63,534 nucleotides of DNA from Acidobacteriota bacterium (GCA_018268955.1 JAFDVO010000021.1:1-63534); one strand, 5' to 3'. Numbered from the stretch's first letter, positions 33,616-43,222 are shown. The notes: generated by a model from the sequence alone, not told the origin. Numbers and translations are program-made.

Positions 33616-34685
33616 CGCAGGCGCGAGTACTCCCGCGGGTCGAAGGCCTCGCGCACGGCCTCACCGATGAAGACGACGAGCAGGAGCGTGAGGAAGAGCA
33701 CGCCGTTCGGATAGAAGACCAGCCACCACTTCGTCAGGTTCTCCATCCCCTGACCGATCAGCTCGCCCCAGCTCGGCGTGGGGGCCGGCAGGCCGAAGCC
33801 GAGGAAGTCCAGCGCGACGAGCGAGCCGATGTTCGCCACCACGACGAACGGTGCAAAGGAGACGACCGGCGTGAGCGCGTTCGGGAGGATGTGGCTGAAG
33901 ATGATGCGCGTGTCGGACACACCTGCGACCATTGCCGCGCCGACGTAGTCCTTCACCTTCTCGCGGTAGAACTCCCCGCGCACGTAGTAGGTGATGCCCA
34001 TCCAGTTGAACGCGGAGAGGATGACGACAAGCAGCCAGAACGAGGGCTGTGCGAGCTGTGCGTGCCCGGGCAGATACACGGGCACGACCACCGAGCTGAT
34101 GATGATGATCGTGTAGAGAAACGGGAGCGACGACCAGATCTCGATGCCGCGCTGCCCGAGGATGTCGAGCTTGCCGCCGAAGTATCCGAGCATCGCCCCG
34201 ATCGCAATGCCGAGCCCCTCGCCAAAGAGGGTGACGACGATGGCGAAGGTCATCGAGATGTTGAAGCCGTAGGCAAGCCGCACGAGCACGTCGCGTCCGC
34301 GGTCGTCGGTGCCCATCAGGTGGCGCCACGAGGGCGGGTTCGGCGGGGAACCCGAGTCGTCCAGCAATGCCTCGTTGGGCCCGAACGGGATGGGCGGCAT
34401 CAGCACCCAGTTGCCCCTGGCTTCCTGCTCGAACCGGGTCTTCAGCTCGCGATAGTCCGCCTCGCCGATCGCCTGCTCGCCGAACTCCGCGGCGGCGTGG
34501 TAGCCAGCCACCGGGAAGAAGAACTGCCCGTTGTAGCGGACCACCAGCGCCTTGTTGTTGGCGATGAGCGGCAGGGCGAACGAGATGGCGTACGCGATCG
34601 TGACGATCAGGAACGAGTAGTAGCCGCGCTTCAGCCGCCGGAACTTCCGCAGCCGCTTGGTGAGGATCGACTCGGACTGGCTCAT
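33612..34685 (-). CDS. yejE: Peptide ABC transporter permease, YejE type
   Basis: A 357-residue inner-membrane permease. The cytoplasmic N-terminus and first helix (YYSFLIVTIAYAISFALPLI) are followed by a periplasmic loop of about 100 residues containing YNGQFFFPVAGYHAAAEFG and WVLMPPIPFGPNE, the hallmark of YejE rather than OppC. Five helices then carry the binding-protein-dependent transport motif region VAGVSDTRIIFSHILPN. It pairs with the YejB-type permease and overlaps both neighbours by four bases. YejABEF imports oligopeptides, including microcin C in enterobacteria. Confidence 0.9.
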   Translation of the reverse strand: MSQSESILTKRLRKFRRLKRGYYSFLIVTIAYAISFALPLIANNKALVVRYNGQFFFPVAGYHAAAEFGEQAIGEADYRELKTRFEQEARGNWVLMPPIPFGPNEALLDDSGSPPNPPSWRHLMGTDDRGRDVLVRLAYGFNISMTFAIVVTLFGEGLGIAIGAMLGYFGGKLDILGQRGIEIWSSLPFLYTIIIISSVVVPVYLPGHAQLAQPSFWLLVVILSAFNWMGITYYVRGEFYREKVKDYVGAAMVAGVSDTRIIFSHILPNALTPVVSFAPFVVVANIGSLVALDFLGFGLPAPTPSWGELIGQGMENLTKWWLVFYPNGVLFLTLLLVVFIGEAVREAFDPREYSRLR

Positions 34686-35722
34686 TGGAAGCGGATGCGC
34701 GGATCGACGAGCGCGTAGATGATGTCCGACAGGATGTTGCCGACGAGCATCAGCAGGCTGCCGATGACGAGGATGCCGAGCGCCACCGGGTAATCGCGCT
34801 GCAGGATGGCCGTGTATCCCAGGTAGCCCATGCCGTCGATGTTGAAGACGCGCTCGATCAGGAAGGAGCCGGCAAGGATCAGGCTGATGGCATGACCGAG
34901 GCCGGTGACCAGCGGGATGAGCGAGTTCCGCAGCGCGTGCACGAAGATGACCCGGCGTTCGCTGAGGCCCTTCGCGAACGCGGTGCGCACGTAATCCTGT
35001 CCGAGGTTCTCCATCAGCGAGTTCTTCGTCAGGATCGTCTCGGTAGCGAAGCCGCCGACCATGTAGCAGAAGACCGGGAGCGCCATGTGATGGAGCTGGC
35101 CGGTGATCTTGCCCCACACGCTCAGGTACTCCCAGTTATCGGGACGGAAGCCGCCGAGGGGGAAGATGTTCCAGAAGCTGCCGCCGCCGAAGAGCACGAG
35201 GAGCGCGGTGCCGAGTGCCCAGCCCGGGACGGCGTAGCCGAGGAACACCAGCACGCTGCTTACGAAGTCGAACGTCGACCCATGGCGGACCGCCTTGATC
35301 ACGCCCAGCGGAATGCAGACGACGTAGCCGAGGAGGAAGCCGGTGAGGCCGAGGAAGATCGACACCGGGAAGCGGGACTTGATCACGTCCCACACCGGAT
35401 CCTGGTAGATGTACGAATTGCCCAGGTCGAGATGCAGGACGTTCCACAGCCACTTCGCGTAGCGGACGTGCACCGGCTTGTCGAACCCGTAGTAGCGACG
35501 GATCTCCTCGATCTGCTCCTCGGGAAGCGCGGTGCTGCCTCGTCCGCTGATCGAACTGCCGCCCGCGCCGCCCTGCCCGGTCATCGCCGCCATCTGGTAG
35601 CGCATGATCTGCCGTTCGACCGGGCCGCCCGGCACGAACTGCATCACGACGAACACGGCCAGCGTGATCCCGATGAAGGTCGGGATGATCAGCAGGAACC
35701 GGCGGATGAAGTACGCGGTCAT
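34682..35722 (-). CDS. yejB: Peptide ABC transporter permease, YejB type
   Basis: A 346-residue inner-membrane permease with N-terminus TAYFIRRFLLIIPTFIGITL and the periplasmic PGGPVERQIMRYQMA segment characteristic of YejB. Six helices follow, with the EAA-like loop FAKGLSERRVIFVHALRNSL. A glycine/serine-rich stretch (GQGGAGGSSISGRGS) lies in the first periplasmic loop, also seen in YejB. It overlaps the solute-binding-protein gene upstream and the YejE gene downstream by four bases each. Confidence 0.92.
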   Translation of the reverse strand: MTAYFIRRFLLIIPTFIGITLAVFVVMQFVPGGPVERQIMRYQMAAMTGQGGAGGSSISGRGSTALPEEQIEEIRRYYGFDKPVHVRYAKWLWNVLHLDLGNSYIYQDPVWDVIKSRFPVSIFLGLTGFLLGYVVCIPLGVIKAVRHGSTFDFVSSVLVFLGYAVPGWALGTALLVLFGGGSFWNIFPLGGFRPDNWEYLSVWGKITGQLHHMALPVFCYMVGGFATETILTKNSLMENLGQDYVRTAFAKGLSERRVIFVHALRNSLIPLVTGLGHAISLILAGSFLIERVFNIDGMGYLGYTAILQRDYPVALGILVIGSLLMLVGNILSDIIYALVDPRIRFQ

Positions 35723-37686
35723 TTCGCCGGCGCCGCTGCCTTCTCACGCTCGGCGTACTGCTGCCAGTAGCGGACCTCCGTCTCGCCGACCGGCAGCTTC
35801 GCGCTGTTGTCGCCCATCGCCTTGCGGAGTTCCGCGTCCTTCTGCGGGTCGATCCACCAGAGGCTCGTGATGTCCCGGTAGTCGCCGATCCGGGTCAGCA
35901 CGCCCTCGGGCATCCCGAACTTGTTCCAGTAGGCAATCCGCTGGAACGGTGCGTCCCACCCAAGCACGTACTGGTACGAGTTGGCGAGGATGCCGTCGAT
36001 CTCCTGGATGATCGCCGCGCGCTTCTTCTGGTCGTACTCCACGTCGTATTGCTTCAGCAGCTCGTCGACGCGCGCGTCCTTGAAGCCGGTGATGTTGTTG
36101 TTGTTCTGCTGGTCTGCCAGCTCGCCACCGAATGAGGTTTCCGGGTTCGGGAACAGCAGCCCCGTCCAGGCCATGCTCACCATGTCGAAGTTCCGGTCCA
36201 TGACGAGCTTGAACAGGGTCTCGCCGGTGACCAGCCGCAGGTTCAGGCCAATGCCGACCTTGCGCAGCGCTTCCTGGTAGACCGTCAGCCACGTCTCATT
36301 GCCCTTGTTGCCATAGAGGACTTCGAGTGAGAGCGGCTGCCCGTTCCTGACGAGGCGACCCTGGCTGTCGCGATCCTTCCAGCCAGCCTCGGCCAGCAGC
36401 GCCAGCGCGGCCTGCTGGTCGAACAGGTTCTTCGGGTTGTTCGGGTTCTCGTAGATGCCACCCGCGAAATAGGAGTTCAGCGGCACGTACTCGTTGAAGA
36501 ACAGCCTCTTGATGAGCTCATCCCTGTTCATCAGCAGCGTGAGCGCCTTGCGCACGCGGATGTCCGAGAACGGCGCCTTGCGCGTGTTGAAGGCGATCCC
36601 CGACGTCCCGCTCGGGTTGTCGTTGAAGATCTTGCGCTTCTGGATGAGGCCGCGCTGGACGCGGTCGAAGTTCATCTCCTCGACCCACTCGCGCGACACG
36701 TTCACGTAGTAGTCGTCGAGGTCGCCCTTCTTGAACATCTCGAAGGCGAGCTTCTGGTCACGCACGACCACTTCGCGAATCTCGTCGAAGTTGTTCATGC
36801 CGACGTTCCGGCGCCCCTTCTCGGCCCAGTAGTCGGTGCGGCGCCGAAGCGTGACGCTCTTTCCCTTGACGACGTCCGATTCATCCAGCTTGTACGGACC
36901 GGAACCGGGCAGCAGCTTGAAGTTGTAGTCCTTGAGGTATGCGGCGCCGTCGACCGTCTTCAGCACGTGGCCGGGCAGGATGGACATCCCGGAGAAGTAG
37001 AGGAAGTTGCGCCAGTTCTGGACCTTGCTCTTCACCGACACGATGTACTTGCTCTCGGCCACCGGCTTCTCGAACTTGCCGAAGACCATCTGGTTCATCG
37101 GATCCTGCAGGCCCTTGTCCATCCGCAAGGTCCAACTCGCCACCACATCGTCGGCGGTGACCGGCTGCCCATCGGACCAGCGGGCGTTGGGGTTGATGCG
37201 GAAGCGGTAGGTGCTCTTGTCGGCTGAGATCTGCCAATGCGTCGCGAGGGCCGGCACGTAGGCGAGGCTGGTCGGATGGATGGTCAGCAGCGACTCGTAC
37301 ACCGATGACCCGATCATCGAGTTGAGGACGGTGTTCGATTCCGGTCCTTCGGTGCGAAGGGTGCCAGGGAAGTCGAGCACGTACTCGCGAAGCACCCCTC
37401 CCTTCACCGCGCGCGGGTCACCGATGAGATCGAAGTCGGTGTTGGTCTCCCACCCTGTCCCTGTGAACCCCTTGCCGCCCTGCTCCGCCGTGACGGCAGG
37501 GTCCGCGCCTTCGTCCGCGTTCGGGAAGACCGGGTACGCGTTCTTGTCCGTGTTCACCGGGGCGCTCGGCTGTGCCGCCGGGGCGGACGAGGCCTGCTGT
37601 TGGCCCGGCTGGCTGCTGCCGCCTCCGCATGAGGCGACCACGAAGGCCACGACCACTGCTGAAACCGCACCGAGGGCACGTCGCAC
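35719..37686 (-). CDS. Peptide-binding lipoprotein (extracellular solute-binding family 5, YejA-like)
   Basis: A 655-residue periplasmic lipoprotein, first gene of the operon. The GTG at 37686 has AGGA 8 bases upstream. The signal reads RRALGAVSAVVVAFVVASC with a lipobox ending in the acylated cysteine. A low-complexity linker rich in Q, A and P follows, then the family 5 fold: LATHWQISADKSTYRFRINP, ARWSDGQPVTADDVV, SGTSGIAFNTRKAPFSDIRV. The large size and the HVLKTVDGAAYLKDYNFKL region match YejA more than OppA. It captures peptides for the two permeases. No promoter is obvious. Confidence 0.92.
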   Translation of the reverse strand: MRRALGAVSAVVVAFVVASCGGGSSQPGQQQASSAPAAQPSAPVNTDKNAYPVFPNADEGADPAVTAEQGGKGFTGTGWETNTDFDLIGDPRAVKGGVLREYVLDFPGTLRTEGPESNTVLNSMIGSSVYESLLTIHPTSLAYVPALATHWQISADKSTYRFRINPNARWSDGQPVTADDVVASWTLRMDKGLQDPMNQMVFGKFEKPVAESKYIVSVKSKVQNWRNFLYFSGMSILPGHVLKTVDGAAYLKDYNFKLLPGSGPYKLDESDVVKGKSVTLRRRTDYWAEKGRRNVGMNNFDEIREVVVRDQKLAFEMFKKGDLDDYYVNVSREWVEEMNFDRVQRGLIQKRKIFNDNPSGTSGIAFNTRKAPFSDIRVRKALTLLMNRDELIKRLFFNEYVPLNSYFAGGIYENPNNPKNLFDQQAALALLAEAGWKDRDSQGRLVRNGQPLSLEVLYGNKGNETWLTVYQEALRKVGIGLNLRLVTGETLFKLVMDRNFDMVSMAWTGLLFPNPETSFGGELADQQNNNNITGFKDARVDELLKQYDVEYDQKKRAAIIQEIDGILANSYQYVLGWDAPFQRIAYWNKFGMPEGVLTRIGDYRDITSLWWIDPQKDAELRKAMGDNSAKLPVGETEVRYWQQYAEREKAAAPAK

Positions 37687-38140
37687 GGGATAAGTCCTTT
37701 CCGCAGAAATAGGTGAGTCGGGGCAACCCGACGGGTCAAGTTTACGGCATACGCCCCGCGCTGGCAGGTCAGCGGCCACGACCGCACTCAGGCCTTAAGA
37801 CTTTGGACGTAGGAGTTGGGATTCGGGGCGCCGGGGCACGAAGGGCGGGTGGGGCAGGTGGGGCAGGTGGGGCAAGCAGGTTGGGCTGGGCTGCACTGCA
37901 CGGGCGCCAGGAGCCTGATCCGTGATCGGGCGTTCAGATCTGTGCGCGACTGGCTGGTCGCGTGACGCCTGTTCGCGGGAAAGCGGCCTGAATTGATGGG
38001 GCATGCGCCTTGCCTGCAGCTCGGCCGTATCCTCCGGCTTCCTTCGCACCCGGCGCAATCCGGCGTCGGTACGACGAGCATGAGCGCGTCGCGGTGGGAG
38101 GCCAGTGAACGGCTCACGCCGGCACGTAGGGAACGCAGAC
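37687..38140. other. Divergent spacer between the transporter operon and the FN3-DUF1800 gene
   Basis: No gene is seen. A short GGGGCAGGT repeat (37851-37885; unit GGTGGGGCA) lies in the middle. The rest is unique GC-rich sequence that should hold both divergent promoters. I cannot assign clear -35/-10 elements or a known riboswitch. Confidence 0.5.
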
Positions 38141-40828
38141 ATGCAGCATCGAGACACTCATCGCATACGCACCCTGGCGCTCACGGTCGCCGTCGTCCTG
38201 ACCTCGTTCGCACCGCTGGCTGCCGCGCCGGCGCGGACCGTGCGCGCGGCGGTCGTGGCCCCGGCGCCGCCGACCGACGCGCCGACGAACGTGTCTGCCT
38301 CCGGCGCAAGTGGCCGCGTCACCATTGCGTGGTCACCGGTCGCCGGTGCGACCGGATACCGGCTGCTTCGCTCCGTGAACGGCGTCTGGGAAGCCGCGCC
38401 GTTCGTGAAGGTGTTGACGACCACCTATACGAACAGCGGCCTGACCAACGGGCAGCCGTACGCGTATCGCGTGGCTGCGGTGTCGGCGGGCGGGACCGGC
38501 CCGTACTCGGATGCGGCCACCGCGACCCCTGTCGCGCAGCCGGCCGGACTTGCCGCCGCTGCCGGCGACACGGTGGTCACGCTCTCCTGGACACCGGTCG
38601 AAGGAGCCGCTTCCTATGAGGTGCTGCGCGGGGCGACCTCACTGACGACCGCGATGACAGTGGTGGCCCAGGGGCTGACCGCGCCGGCGTTCGTCGACAC
38701 GGGATTGACGAACCAGACCACCTACTACTACCGCGTGCGTGCATTTGGTGTAAACAGCACGAGTTCGGTGTCCGCCTCCGTGCGTGCGAAGCCGATGCCG
38801 CCGCCGCCCGCTGTCGCGCCTGCGGACCTGACAGCCACGCCTGGCAACGCACGCGCGATCCTCACGTGGTCGGCGGTCCCCGGCGTGACCGGCTACAAGA
38901 TCTACCGGTCCACGACCGCCGTGTTCGATGCGCCCGCGATTGCGTCGACGACGAACACCACCTACACCAGCAGCAATCTGACGAACGACACGACCTACGT
39001 CTTCACGGTCGCGGCGTACGCGACCGGCGGCATCGGGCCGAAGGCGGCGCCCGTGTCAGTGACGCCCATTGCGCCACCGGCCGCGCCGACCGGCCTCACC
39101 GCGACACCCGGTGATCACGAGGTGACGATCACGTGGGCGGCCACGCCAGGCGCCACGTCCTACAACGTCTATCGAGGGACAGCGAGCGGCCGGCAGTCGC
39201 GGACGCCGATCGTCAGCGGGCTGGTGATGACCAGCTTCACGGACGTGAACCTCGAGAACGGTCCCACGCTCTACTACAAGGTGCGCGCGGCCAACGCCGG
39301 AGGTACCGGTCCACTGTCTGACGAAGTGAGCGCGAGCCCCGAAGGGTCCCCCCTGATGGTGGATCCAGAAACGACGGCCGCGTTCCAGTTGCTGCGTCAG
39401 GCCACGTGGGGACCGAAGCCGCAGGAGGTCGACCTCGTGCGGGCTGGCGGTCGCGACGCCTTCATTGCATCGCAGCTCTCGATGCCTCCGTCGGCCTATC
39501 CCGACTCACTGCTCTCGATGCCGATCGAAGCGGCGCAGGAGCAGATGATGGCGAATGCGCTCACCGGGCCCGACCAGCTCCGGCAGCGGGTCGCCTGGGC
39601 GCTGCACAAGATCTGGGTCGTGTCGGCGAACGAGGTCACATCGACGCAGGGCATTGTGACCTACCACCGGCTGCTGCTGAACAGCGCGTTCGGCAACTAT
39701 CGGGATCTGATGCGCGACGTGACGCTGAACCCGGCGATGGGTCGCTTCCTGAACATGCTGAACAACCGCAGCCAGGCGGTGACCGGCGTGCCGCCGAACG
39801 AGAACTACGCGCGCGAGCTGATGCAGCTGTTCACCATCGGCATTCCGACGCTCAACCCGGATGGGTCGTCCGTGCTGGAGAACGGACAGCCGGTGCCTGC
39901 GTACACCGAGAAGGACGTGAAGGAGCTGGCGCGAATCCTCACCGGCTGGACCTTCGGTGATGGCGATCCTGCGACCGCCCCGCGTCGGCTCGCGGCCGAG
40001 AACTACGGCGTGCCGATGGAGAACGTCGCGCGCTATCACGACACTGGCGCGAAGAGCTTCCTCGGGCACGAGTTCCCGGCTGGCCAGACGGCGGCGCAGG
40101 ATCTGACCCAGGCGCTCGACATCCTCTTCAACCATCCGAACGTCGGGCCGTTCGTGAGCCGGCAGCTGATTCAGCAGCTGGTCACGTCGAACCCCAGCCC
40201 GGCGTATGTGGCCGACATCGCCGCGGTGTTCGACAACAGCGGCGGTGTCCGCGGCGATCTTGCGGCGGTGGTCCGCGCCATCCTCACGCACCCCGAGGCG
40301 TCGTCGTCGACGATGACGAACGGGAAGCTGTCCGAGCCCGCGCTGTTCGTGACGACAATCCTGCGTGGCTTGAACGCGACGGTGACCGATCACCCATTCA
40401 TGAGCGACCGCGCGGAGCAGATGGGGCAGAAGGTGCTCTATCCGCCATCCGTGTTCAGTTACTTCTCGCCCGGCTACCGCGTCCGCGGCACGAATAACGG
40501 CGTCGGCGCTCCGCTGGTCGGGCCGGAGTTCCAGATCCTGACGAGCGTCACCGCGCTCGAACGCGCGAACTTCGTGGGCGACCTCCTGGGTGGCTCCTTC
40601 GGCGCGAACGTCGCATTCGACCTGTCGCCCTTCTCGAGCCTGGCGCGCGATCCTGGCGCGCTCGTCGACTACTGCAACCTGCTCTTCATGGGTGGACGCA
40701 TGTCGCCCGAGGAGCGGACGGAGATCATGACGGCGGTGCGCGCGACACCGCAGACGAACGTCAACGAACGCGCGCGCACGGCGCTCTACCTCACGCTGGT
40801 GGCGGCGCAGTCCCAGATCGATCGCTAA
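38141..40828 (+). CDS. Secreted FN3-DUF1800 protein
   Basis: An 895-residue exported protein. The ATG at 38141 has AGGGA 8 bases upstream and is followed by the signal sequence RTLALTVAVVLTSFAPLAAA. Four fibronectin type III domains (about residues 45-410) have strands such as VTIAWSPVAGATGYRLLR and VTITWAATPGATSYNVYRG. The DUF1800 domain (about 420-895) starts AAFQLLRQATWGPKPQEVDL and has NENYARELMQLFTIG, VKELARILTGWTF and the FLGHEFPAGQT segment. DUF1800 proteins of unknown function are usually encoded beside a DUF1501 protein, as here. The FN3 part suggests binding at the cell surface or to polysaccharide. Confidence 0.9.
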   Translation: MQHRDTHRIRTLALTVAVVLTSFAPLAAAPARTVRAAVVAPAPPTDAPTNVSASGASGRVTIAWSPVAGATGYRLLRSVNGVWEAAPFVKVLTTTYTNSGLTNGQPYAYRVAAVSAGGTGPYSDAATATPVAQPAGLAAAAGDTVVTLSWTPVEGAASYEVLRGATSLTTAMTVVAQGLTAPAFVDTGLTNQTTYYYRVRAFGVNSTSSVSASVRAKPMPPPPAVAPADLTATPGNARAILTWSAVPGVTGYKIYRSTTAVFDAPAIASTTNTTYTSSNLTNDTTYVFTVAAYATGGIGPKAAPVSVTPIAPPAAPTGLTATPGDHEVTITWAATPGATSYNVYRGTASGRQSRTPIVSGLVMTSFTDVNLENGPTLYYKVRAANAGGTGPLSDEVSASPEGSPLMVDPETTAAFQLLRQATWGPKPQEVDLVRAGGRDAFIASQLSMPPSAYPDSLLSMPIEAAQEQMMANALTGPDQLRQRVAWALHKIWVVSANEVTSTQGIVTYHRLLLNSAFGNYRDLMRDVTLNPAMGRFLNMLNNRSQAVTGVPPNENYARELMQLFTIGIPTLNPDGSSVLENGQPVPAYTEKDVKELARILTGWTFGDGDPATAPRRLAAENYGVPMENVARYHDTGAKSFLGHEFPAGQTAAQDLTQALDILFNHPNVGPFVSRQLIQQLVTSNPSPAYVADIAAVFDNSGGVRGDLAAVVRAILTHPEASSSTMTNGKLSEPALFVTTILRGLNATVTDHPFMSDRAEQMGQKVLYPPSVFSYFSPGYRVRGTNNGVGAPLVGPEFQILTSVTALERANFVGDLLGGSFGANVAFDLSPFSSLARDPGALVDYCNLLFMGGRMSPEERTEIMTAVRATPQTNVNERARTALYLTLVAAQSQIDR

Positions 40829-40849
40829 GCGAGGCGAAGGAGCAACGAC

Positions 40850-42172
40850 ATGCGCAAGAACCGACGTGACTTCCTCAAGAGCTGCTGCCAGCTGGGTGCC
40901 GCCGGCATCACGGCCCACCTCGCACACCTGGCGCCGATCACGGCGCAGGCGCAGGTGCTCTCGGACTACAAGGCGCTGGTGTGCATCTTCCTCTTCGGCG
41001 GCAACGATTCGAACAACCTGATCGTGCCGATCGACTCGCGCTACGCCGCCTACCGCACGATGCGCGGACCGGTTGCCCTCGACGGCTCGATCCTGCTGCC
41101 CGCGGGGGGCAGCGGGTTCGGCTTCCACCCGTCGCTCGCCAACATCCAGCGGCTGTATACGCAGCAGCACGCCGCGGCGGTCTTCAACGTCGGCACGCTC
41201 TTCCAGCCGGTCACCAAGTCGACGCTGGACACGTCGCCCCTGCCGCGCAACCTCTACTCGCATTCCGACCAGACGCAGCAGTGGCAGTCGGCGGATCCGA
41301 ACGGCGGCGGCACCGGGTGGGGCGGGCGGCTCAACGACCACGCGCTGCTGCACAACACCGGTGCGCTTCCTCCCGGCATCACGGTGAACGGCGGCAACGC
41401 GCTGTTCCTCGCCGGCCAGACGACGCGCGGGCTGAACTTCTCGAACGCGGGATCCTACGGCCTCTCGACGTTCGGTGATTCGACATCCATGGCGGCGCGG
41501 CTCACGTCGCTGCAGAAGGTGCTGACGTTCGACACCGGCCTGCAGCTCGTGAGCGCGGCCAACGGCGTTCTCGGCGAGTCGATCCGATCCGCGCAGGAGA
41601 TCAACGCGGCGCTGAACAGCGCCCCGGCGCTGCCGGTGCAGTTCCCGAACAGCAGCCTCGGCGACCAGCTCGCGCAGGTGGCGCAGATCATTGCCGTGCG
41701 CGGCGACCTCGGCATGAACCGGCAGATCTTCTTTGCCGGGCTCGGCGGGTTCGACACGCACGAAGACCTGCTCGCGCGGCATGCGGAGCTGATGACGACG
41801 CTTGACGCAGCGGTCGGCGCGTTCGTGACGACACTCGAGCAGCGCGGCGTCCTCGGCAACGTCACCGTCTTCACGGAGAGCGAGTTCAACCGGACCGCGA
41901 ACCCGAACGCCAACAACGGCACCGACCACGCGTGGGGCAGCCATCACCTCGTGCTCGGCGGCGCGGTGGCCGGTGGCGTCTACGGCACGTTCCCGACGCA
42001 CGAACTGCGCGGACCAGACGACGCAGGCGATCGCGGCGACTGGATCCCAACCACCGGTCTCGACCAGTACGCCGCCACGCTCGCGCGGTGGTTCGACGTG
42101 CCGGAGGCGAACCTCAATCTCGTCTTCCCGAACCTCGCGAACTTCTCACCGCAGACGCTGGGGTTTGTCTGA
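40850..42172 (+). CDS. DUF1501 protein with Tat signal
   Basis: A 440-residue exported protein of the DUF1501 family, which is distantly related to sulfatase/alkaline-phosphatase-fold proteins. The Tat signal RKNRRDFLKSCCQLGAAGIT predicts export in folded form. Conserved segments are VCIFLFGGNDSNNLIVP near the N-terminus, GFDTHEDLLARHAELMTTLD, VTVFTESEFNRTANPN and DHAWGSHHLVLGGAV. A GAAGGAG ribosome-binding site precedes the ATG. It is 21 bases after the DUF1800 gene, an association found widely in Acidobacteria, Planctomycetes and Proteobacteria. Its function has not been established. Confidence 0.9.
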   Translation: MRKNRRDFLKSCCQLGAAGITAHLAHLAPITAQAQVLSDYKALVCIFLFGGNDSNNLIVPIDSRYAAYRTMRGPVALDGSILLPAGGSGFGFHPSLANIQRLYTQQHAAAVFNVGTLFQPVTKSTLDTSPLPRNLYSHSDQTQQWQSADPNGGGTGWGGRLNDHALLHNTGALPPGITVNGGNALFLAGQTTRGLNFSNAGSYGLSTFGDSTSMAARLTSLQKVLTFDTGLQLVSAANGVLGESIRSAQEINAALNSAPALPVQFPNSSLGDQLAQVAQIIAVRGDLGMNRQIFFAGLGGFDTHEDLLARHAELMTTLDAAVGAFVTTLEQRGVLGNVTVFTESEFNRTANPNANNGTDHAWGSHHLVLGGAVAGGVYGTFPTHELRGPDDAGDRGDWIPTTGLDQYAATLARWFDVPEANLNLVFPNLANFSPQTLGFV

Positions 42173-42175
42173 TAC

Positions 42176-42296
42176 CTGAGCCCCTGGGCTCCAGGCTGTG
42201 GGCTTCAGGGCGTGTCGGCTTCAGGCAAGGGCAAGGCTTCGGGCTTCGGGCTCCAGGCTCCAGGGCGGGTCGGCTTCAGGTCGCAGTGGCCTCGAG
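42176..42296. repeat. GGGCTTC/GGCTCCA heptad repeat
   Basis: Units such as GGGCTCC, AGGCTGT, GGGCTTC, AGGGCGT, CGGCTTC and GGGCTCC, repeated across 120 bp between the DUF1501 gene and the small membrane protein gene. Confidence 0.85.
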
Positions 42297-42354
42297 GCCG
42301 GCTTCCCCCCGCCTCCGATATCATGGCAGGCGTGATCTTCCACAGGCAGGCGAC

Positions 42355-42729
42355 GTGATCGACCCGTCGCTCGTACAGGGCCTTCGCTGGGGCTGGATCG
42401 GCGTGGCGCTCGTGGCGCCGCTCGTTGCCGGGCTGCTGGTGGCGTGGCCGATCTGGTGGAGCGGGCAACCGATCCTCGGCAACATCGCCGGCTCAATCGT
42501 GATCTTCGGCGCGGCCGTGGGCCTCATCATGCGCGAGCACGCGGAGCTGGACCAGGTCGTGCAGGCGTGCATCGAAGCGGGCACCACCTGCTGGCCCGAT
42601 CCGAGCGCGTTCACGCGGTTCGCGATCTACGCGTTCATCGGCCTGGCGCAGGTGATTGCCCTGTTCACCATCAGCATCAGCGTCGAAACACGGCAGCGTC
42701 GTCGGCGCTATGCGAAGGAATGGCGGTAG
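42355..42729 (+). CDS. Small membrane protein
   Basis: A 124-residue protein starting at GTG 42355 (IDPSLVQGLRWGWIGVALVA). Two closely spaced hydrophobic segments occur near residues 10-60 (VAPLVAGLLVAWPIWW and ILGNIAGSIVIFGAAVGLIM) and a third near 90-110 (FAIYAFIGLAQVIALFTISI), followed by a basic C-terminus RQRRRRYAKEWR. A CIEAGTTCW cysteine pair lies in the loop. No family is recognised. It overlaps the SRPBCC gene, suggesting co-translation. Confidence 0.65.
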   Translation: MIDPSLVQGLRWGWIGVALVAPLVAGLLVAWPIWWSGQPILGNIAGSIVIFGAAVGLIMREHAELDQVVQACIEAGTTCWPDPSAFTRFAIYAFIGLAQVIALFTISISVETRQRRRRYAKEWR

Positions 42730-43160
42730 TGAAGGATTACAGCATCAGCGTCCAGATTGCTGCACCAGCGGACCGGGTCTGGTCGGTGATGAGCGATATC
42801 GAGCGGTGGCACGAGTGGACGCCGTCGATCCGGAGCGTGCGCCGCACGAACGCCGGTCCGTTCCGCATCGGTGCGCGGGCCCGCGTGTGGCAGCCGAAGC
42901 TGCCGCCGGCGGACTGGATCGTCACCGCCCTGCAGGAGGGCCGTGGCTTCGACTGGGAGAGCCGGGCTCCCGGCATCCGGGTGCTCGGGCGCCACTGGGT
43001 GGAGCCGACGAGCGCGGGCAGCCGCGTCACGCTCTCGATCCAATACAGCGGCATCTTCGGCAACATCCTCGGCCGCGTGCTGGCCAGCATCAACCGTCGC
43101 TACATTGCGCTCGAAGCCGATGGCCTCAAGCGTCGGGCGGAAGCGCACGCGGTTCAGTAA
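42720..43160 (+). CDS. SRPBCC-superfamily (polyketide cyclase/START-like) protein
   Basis: A 146-residue hydrophobic-ligand-binding fold protein. It opens DYSISVQIAAPADRVWSVMS and has the DIERWHEWTPSIRSV helix, typical of polyketide_cyc2-like SRPBCC proteins, and ends with the long C-terminal helix. The ATG at 42720 overlaps the upstream gene by 10 bases. GTG 42729 has better spacing to AAGGA and may be the true start. The ligand is unknown. Confidence 0.8.
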   Translation: MAVVKDYSISVQIAAPADRVWSVMSDIERWHEWTPSIRSVRRTNAGPFRIGARARVWQPKLPPADWIVTALQEGRGFDWESRAPGIRVLGRHWVEPTSAGSRVTLSIQYSGIFGNILGRVLASINRRYIALEADGLKRRAEAHAVQ

Positions 43161-43177
43161 GCGCACTCGAGGGCAAC

Positions 43178-43222
43178 CCAGAAACGCCGGAACGCGGAAA
43201 CGCGGAAACGCCAAAGCACCGA
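43178..43222. repeat. AACGCGGA repeat
   Basis: Units AACGCCGG, AACGCGGA, AACGCGGA and AACGCCAA lie between the convergent SRPBCC and rlmA genes. The rest of this 146-bp spacer is unremarkable. Confidence 0.65.

Noticed and set aside
37920..38140. Possible c-di-GMP (GEMM) riboswitch before the FN3-DUF1800 gene
   Set aside because: A GGCGCAATCC-type stretch loosely resembles part of the motif, but the first conserved half and the tetraloop/receptor are missing.
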